DNA of 64,000 bases from Xenorhabdus cabanillasii (GTDB lineage: Bacteria > Pseudomonadota > Gammaproteobacteria > Enterobacterales > Enterobacteriaceae), in the NCBI RefSeq assembly GCF_003386665.1, contig NZ_QTUB01000001.1, positions 62,001 through 126,000 of the forward strand, written 5' to 3'. A program made the translations under genes and the position numbers. The notes under the pieces are model-generated. The model ran no database searches. It was not told where the DNA came from and saw only the letters and a list, made by a program, of their open reading frames with translations. Of this stretch, positions 60,832-64,000 are shown in pieces; within the stretch, counting starts at the first letter, position 1; each line of letters opens with the position of its first letter.

Positions 60832-61905
60832 GTGCAATATCTGTTAATAAAGTACGTTAACTCATTCACTCTATTATTTGGGATATTGCGCTTTCGGATG
60901 CCAAAGTTATGGGTTCTGCCGTTTATCACTATCTTGTTATTTACTCTGAATGCCCATGCAACGCGTTTAGCCATTGTCATTGATGATTTTGGCTACCGTA
61001 TTCACAATGAAAATAAGATATTGCAGATGTCTGCTGCAATTTCCATTGCCGTACTCCCTGATTCCCCATATGGCCGAGAAATGGCGCAAAAAGCCTACAA
61101 GCAAGGTAGAGAGGTCTTGATCCATCTGCCAATGGCGCCAATTAGTAAACAACCATTGGAAAAAAATACCCTGCACCCTTCCATGAGCAGTGAGGAAGTT
61201 GAAGATATTATTCACGGTGCCATAAAAAAAGTTCCTCATGCAATTGGTATAAACAACCATATGGGCAGCGCGATGACCTCCAACCTCACTGGCATGAAAA
61301 AAGTGATGAATGCATTATCTCAATATCATCTCTATTTTCTGGACAGCGTAACTATCGGTAATACTCAGGTCACTAAAGCCTCAATAGGAACACCTGTACA
61401 AGTGCTCCGCCGGAATATCTTCTTGGACGATATACAGACAGAAGCAGAAACGTTGCACCAACTCAACAGGGCTATTGCTCTGGCTCGTAAACAAGGCCAT
61501 GCTATCGCCATTGGGCATCCTTATCCAACTACTATTCGGGCATTACAGCAAAGATTAGCGACTTTGCCAGATGATATTGAACTGGTAACACCCAGTATGC
61601 TGCTTAATCATTCCTTAACCAGTAAACGAAGCAACTCACTAACCAAACAAAAATGTATGAAATCTCCTGAAACCAAATCTGTAACGGTATTAGAATCCAA
61701 ATTGGATTATTTCAGGATGGTTGGGGAAACATTGGTTCCCGGTGCAATTGTTGATGCCTTAAGTCAGAGGCTTGAAAAATTGCAGAACCGCACATCAAAA
61801 CAAGAAAAGTTGCATAACACGGGTCATCTGAGACCACAAAAAGATAAGACAATAGAAAATAAAACAGACGCCCATAAAGAGATGAGCGTCTGCCCAGATT
61901 TTTAG
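60832..61905 (+). CDS. yibQ: Divergent polysaccharide deacetylase family protein YibQ
   Basis: About 357 residues from GTG 60832, which has AAAGGAA eight bases before it; the next ATG (60898) would begin directly at the signal peptide PKLWVLPFITILLFTLNAHA. The periplasmic NodB-like domain follows: LAIVIDDFGYRIHNENKIL, VLIHLPMAPISKQPLE, AIGINNHMGSAMTS (metal His pair) and AIAIGHPYPTTI. The C-terminal ~80 residues are a charged extension not in the shorter E. coli protein (319). The exact reaction is unknown; its constant link with envC suggests a cell-wall function. Confidence 0.88.
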   Translation: MQYLLIKYVNSFTLLFGILRFRMPKLWVLPFITILLFTLNAHATRLAIVIDDFGYRIHNENKILQMSAAISIAVLPDSPYGREMAQKAYKQGREVLIHLPMAPISKQPLEKNTLHPSMSSEEVEDIIHGAIKKVPHAIGINNHMGSAMTSNLTGMKKVMNALSQYHLYFLDSVTIGNTQVTKASIGTPVQVLRRNIFLDDIQTEAETLHQLNRAIALARKQGHAIAIGHPYPTTIRALQQRLATLPDDIELVTPSMLLNHSLTSKRSNSLTKQKCMKSPETKSVTVLESKLDYFRMVGETLVPGAIVDALSQRLEKLQNRTSKQEKLHNTGHLRPQKDKTIENKTDAHKEMSVCPDF

Positions 61906-61948
61906 CAACCTGTTTTAACAGCTTGCTTAAAATTTTTCAGATATTCAA

Positions 61949-62974
61949 TTAATCCCAATTCAGGATAACTTTACCAGATTGCCCTGAGCGCATGATATCA
62001 AAGCCTTTCTGGTAATCATCTATCGGGAATTGGTGGGTGATAATTGGGGTTAAATCCAAACCGGACTGAATAAGTGTCGCCATTTTGTACCATGTTTCGA
62101 ACATTTCACGTCCATAAATGCCTTTGATAAATAGTCCTTTAAAAATGACCTGACTCCAATCGATCGCCATATCTGAAGGAGGTATACCCAACAAAGCGAT
62201 ACGCCCGCCATGATTCATAGTGCTTAATAAGGTACGGAATGCAGGAGGAGCGCCAGACATCTCCAAACCAATATCAAAGCCTTCGGTCATGCCCAGTTCT
62301 GACATAACATCCGTCAGATTCTCCTTACTGACATTCACAGCACGAGTAACGCCCATTTTACTTGCTAAATCAAGGCGGTATTCATTCACATCGGTGATCA
62401 CAACATGACGTGCACCGACATGCTGACACACAGCCGCAGCCATGATACCGATAGGACCGGCTCCCGATACCAGTACATCTTCTCCTGCTAAATCAAAGGA
62501 GAGTGCAGTATGAACAGCGTTGCCAAATGGGTCAAAAATCGCAGCCAGTTCATCCGGAATATTGTCTGGAATTTTAAAAGCATTGAATGCCGGAATAACA
62601 AGATACTCGGCAAATGAGCCGGCCCGGTTTACCCCAATTCCTGTTGTGTTACGGCACAAATGTGTGCGTCCACCACGACAGTTGCGGCAATAACCACAGG
62701 TAATATGACCTTCACCAGATACACGGTCGCCAATTTTGAATCCTTTAACTTCCTGACCAATTGCGACCACTTCTCCCACGTATTCATGTCCTACCACCAT
62801 CGGCACTGGAATAGTTTTCTGAGACCAATCATCCCAGTTGTAGATGTGCACATCCGTTCCACAAATCGCAGTTTTACGGATTTTAATCATCACATCGTTA
62901 TGCCCCAGTTCCGGTGTGGGCACATCCGTCATCCAAATGCCTTCTTCTGGCTTTAATTTTGACAACGCTTTCAT
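61949..62974 (-). CDS. tdh: L-threonine 3-dehydrogenase
   Basis: 341 residues, identical in length to E. coli Tdh. A zinc-dependent medium-chain dehydrogenase: catalytic-zinc Cys in [22 protein letters not shown], the structural-zinc cysteines in [18 protein letters not shown], and the NAD loop [13 protein letters not shown]. It oxidises threonine to 2-amino-3-ketobutyrate, which Kbl, encoded directly upstream in the same operon (25 bases), cleaves to glycine and acetyl-CoA. Confidence 0.97.
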   Translation of the reverse strand: MKALSKLKPEEGIWMTDVPTPELGHNDVMIKIRKTAICGTDVHIYNWDDWSQKTIPVPMVVGHEYVGEVVAIGQEVKGFKIGDRVSGEGHITCGYCRNCRGGRTHLCRNTTGIGVNRAGSFAEYLVIPAFNAFKIPDNIPDELAAIFDPFGNAVHTALSFDLAGEDVLVSGAGPIGIMAAAVCQHVGARHVVITDVNEYRLDLASKMGVTRAVNVSKENLTDVMSELGMTEGFDIGLEMSGAPPAFRTLLSTMNHGGRIALLGIPPSDMAIDWSQVIFKGLFIKGIYGREMFETWYKMATLIQSGLDLTPIITHQFPIDDYQKGFDIMRSGQSGKVILNWD

Positions 62975-62999
62975 AGTGATACCTTATGTAATAGATACC

Positions 63000-64000
63000 T
63001 TATACAATAACATTCAACTGCTTACCGATACGTGTAAATGCAGCCACAACACGTTCAATTTGTTCTTCGGTATGAGCAGCAGAGATCTGGGTACGAATAC
63101 GTGCCTGACCTTTAGGAACCACAGGGTAGAAGAAGCCAATTACATAAATGCCTTCTTTCAGCAGCTCAGAGGCAAATTCCTGCGCCAGCTTTGCATCCCC
63201 CAACATAACCGGGATGATGGCGTGATCTGCACCCGCCAGTGTAAAACCAGCAGCCGTCATTTTTTCACGGAACAAGTTGGCATTTCTCCAGAGACGTTCA
63301 CGCAGATCGTCTCCCTCTTTCAACATATCCAACACCTTGATGGATGCCGCAACAATAGCCGGAGCGAGGGAATTAGAGAACAGGTAAGGACGTGAACGCT
63401 GACGCAGCCATTCCACCACTTCTTTACGTGCGGCAGTATAACCACCGGACGCTCCACCTAATGCTTTACCGAGTGTGCCAGTGATGATGTCAACACGCCC
63501 CATGACATCACAATATTCATGAGTACCACGGCCGTGCTTGCCAACAAACCCTACCGCATGAGAATCATCAACCATGACCAGCGCACCAAACTCATCCGCC
63601 AGATCACAGATAGATTTCAGATCCGCAATGACACCATCCATTGAGAACACACCATCAGTCGCGATCAGGATATTCTGAGCACCTTCTGCTTTTGCCTTCT
63701 CCAACTGTGCTCTTAATTCCTGCATGTCATTATTGGCATAGCGATAACGTTTCGCTTTACATAGGCGAATACCATCAATGATAGAAGCGTGGTTCAGTGC
63801 ATCTGAAATAATGGCGTCTTCTGGACCGAATAATGTTTCAAACAGACCACCATTAGCATCAAAACATGAGGAGTATAGAATGGCATCTTCCAGGCCTAAA
63901 AATTCAGCTATTTTGTTTTCTAATTCTTTATGGGAGTCTTGCGTACCACAAATAAAACGCACGGATGCCATACCAAAGCCGTGGCTATCCATTCCTGCTT
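63000..64000 (-). CDS. kbl: 2-amino-3-ketobutyrate CoA ligase (5' end outside window)
   Basis: At least 330 residues of a ~398-residue alpha-oxoamine synthase; the N-terminal part lies beyond the window edge. Visible: [43 protein letters not shown] (Asp that binds the PLP ring N), the Schiff-base Lys in [15 protein letters not shown], and IPVMLGD. PLP-dependent; splits 2-amino-3-ketobutyrate with CoA into glycine and acetyl-CoA, completing threonine breakdown with Tdh. Confidence 0.97.
   Translation of the reverse strand, partial: AGMDSHGFGMASVRFICGTQDSHKELENKIAEFLGLEDAILYSSCFDANGGLFETLFGPEDAIISDALNHASIIDGIRLCKAKRYRYANNDMQELRAQLEKAKAEGAQNILIATDGVFSMDGVIADLKSICDLADEFGALVMVDDSHAVGFVGKHGRGTHEYCDVMGRVDIITGTLGKALGGASGGYTAARKEVVEWLRQRSRPYLFSNSLAPAIVAASIKVLDMLKEGDDLRERLWRNANLFREKMTAAGFTLAGADHAIIPVMLGDAKLAQEFASELLKEGIYVIGFFYPVVPKGQARIRTQISAAHTEEQIERVVAAFTRIGKQLNVIV

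Noticed and set aside
1..64000. CRISPR array, tRNA or rRNA genes
   Set aside because: No regularly spaced direct repeats, tRNA cloverleaf or rRNA-like sequence was recognised on reading; short RNA genes could still escape inspection by eye.

Overview
The window looks like chromosome of an entomopathogenic Morganellaceae, most likely Xenorhabdus (Photorhabdus is the alternative). The evidence is an O-antigen cluster placed between cpxA and trmL-cysE-gpsA-secB (the O-antigen position in Proteus and Providencia), a hemophilin / Slam / TonB-receptor / TonB haem operon of the kind described in Xenorhabdus nematophila, and many decayed IS and prophage remnants. The species call is an inference from gene content.

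Layout. 1-5.9 kb is a small mobile or defence island: a tyrosine recombinase, a truncated KAP NTPase, a two-gene subtilase plus AAA ATPase pair (IetS/IetA type) and a serine recombinase. 6.5-6.9 kb holds wreckage: the first 26 codons of an AbiEi-type antitoxin behind paired operator-like repeats, and a broken dehydrogenase. 6.9-13.2 kb is a leftward haem-capture operon behind a Fur-like site: hemophilin, Slam-type secretion porin, TonB-dependent receptor, TonB. 13.4-22.8 kb carries a GNAT, fdhD, a PRiA4_ORF3 protein, an LtaS-like membrane phosphotransferase, a SufR-like regulator divergent from an MFS exporter, and a TPM protein. 23.0-24.3 kb is a CmlA-like exporter with a possible attenuating leader. 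25.9-31.65 kb is a decayed P2-like prophage next to an older integrase stub. The surviving parts (att-like end, ogr, D tail, gpA, int, att-like end) are in P2 order, the structural genes are deleted, and the cargo is HigBA-like, DUF1266 and HicAB genes. It abuts cpxP, whose neighbourhood is the P2 attachment region in E. coli.

31.7-34.4 kb is cpxP divergent from cpxRA, with a perfect CpxR box between them. 34.6-50.5 kb is the O-antigen cluster, led by a JUMPstart/ops element (RfaH target). It contains rfbBDA and rfbC (dTDP-L-rhamnose), an epimerase, an initiating transferase and a WbpM-like dehydratase (N-acetylated 6-deoxyhexosamine primer), fdtA and fdtB with extra acylation genes (3-amino-3,6-dideoxyhexose), wzx, wzy and two glycosyltransferases. 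With one initiating transferase and two glycosyltransferases, a trisaccharide repeat is the simplest prediction. 50.6-55.6 kb is a nest of dead insertion sequences: two inverted IS1111-type copies, an IS5 family element, and an IS982 element split by another IS1111 element. 55.6-64 kb is conserved core: trmL, cysE, gpsA, secB, yibN, envC, yibQ, tdh, kbl (cut by the window end), lacking the grxC and gpmM found here in E. coli.
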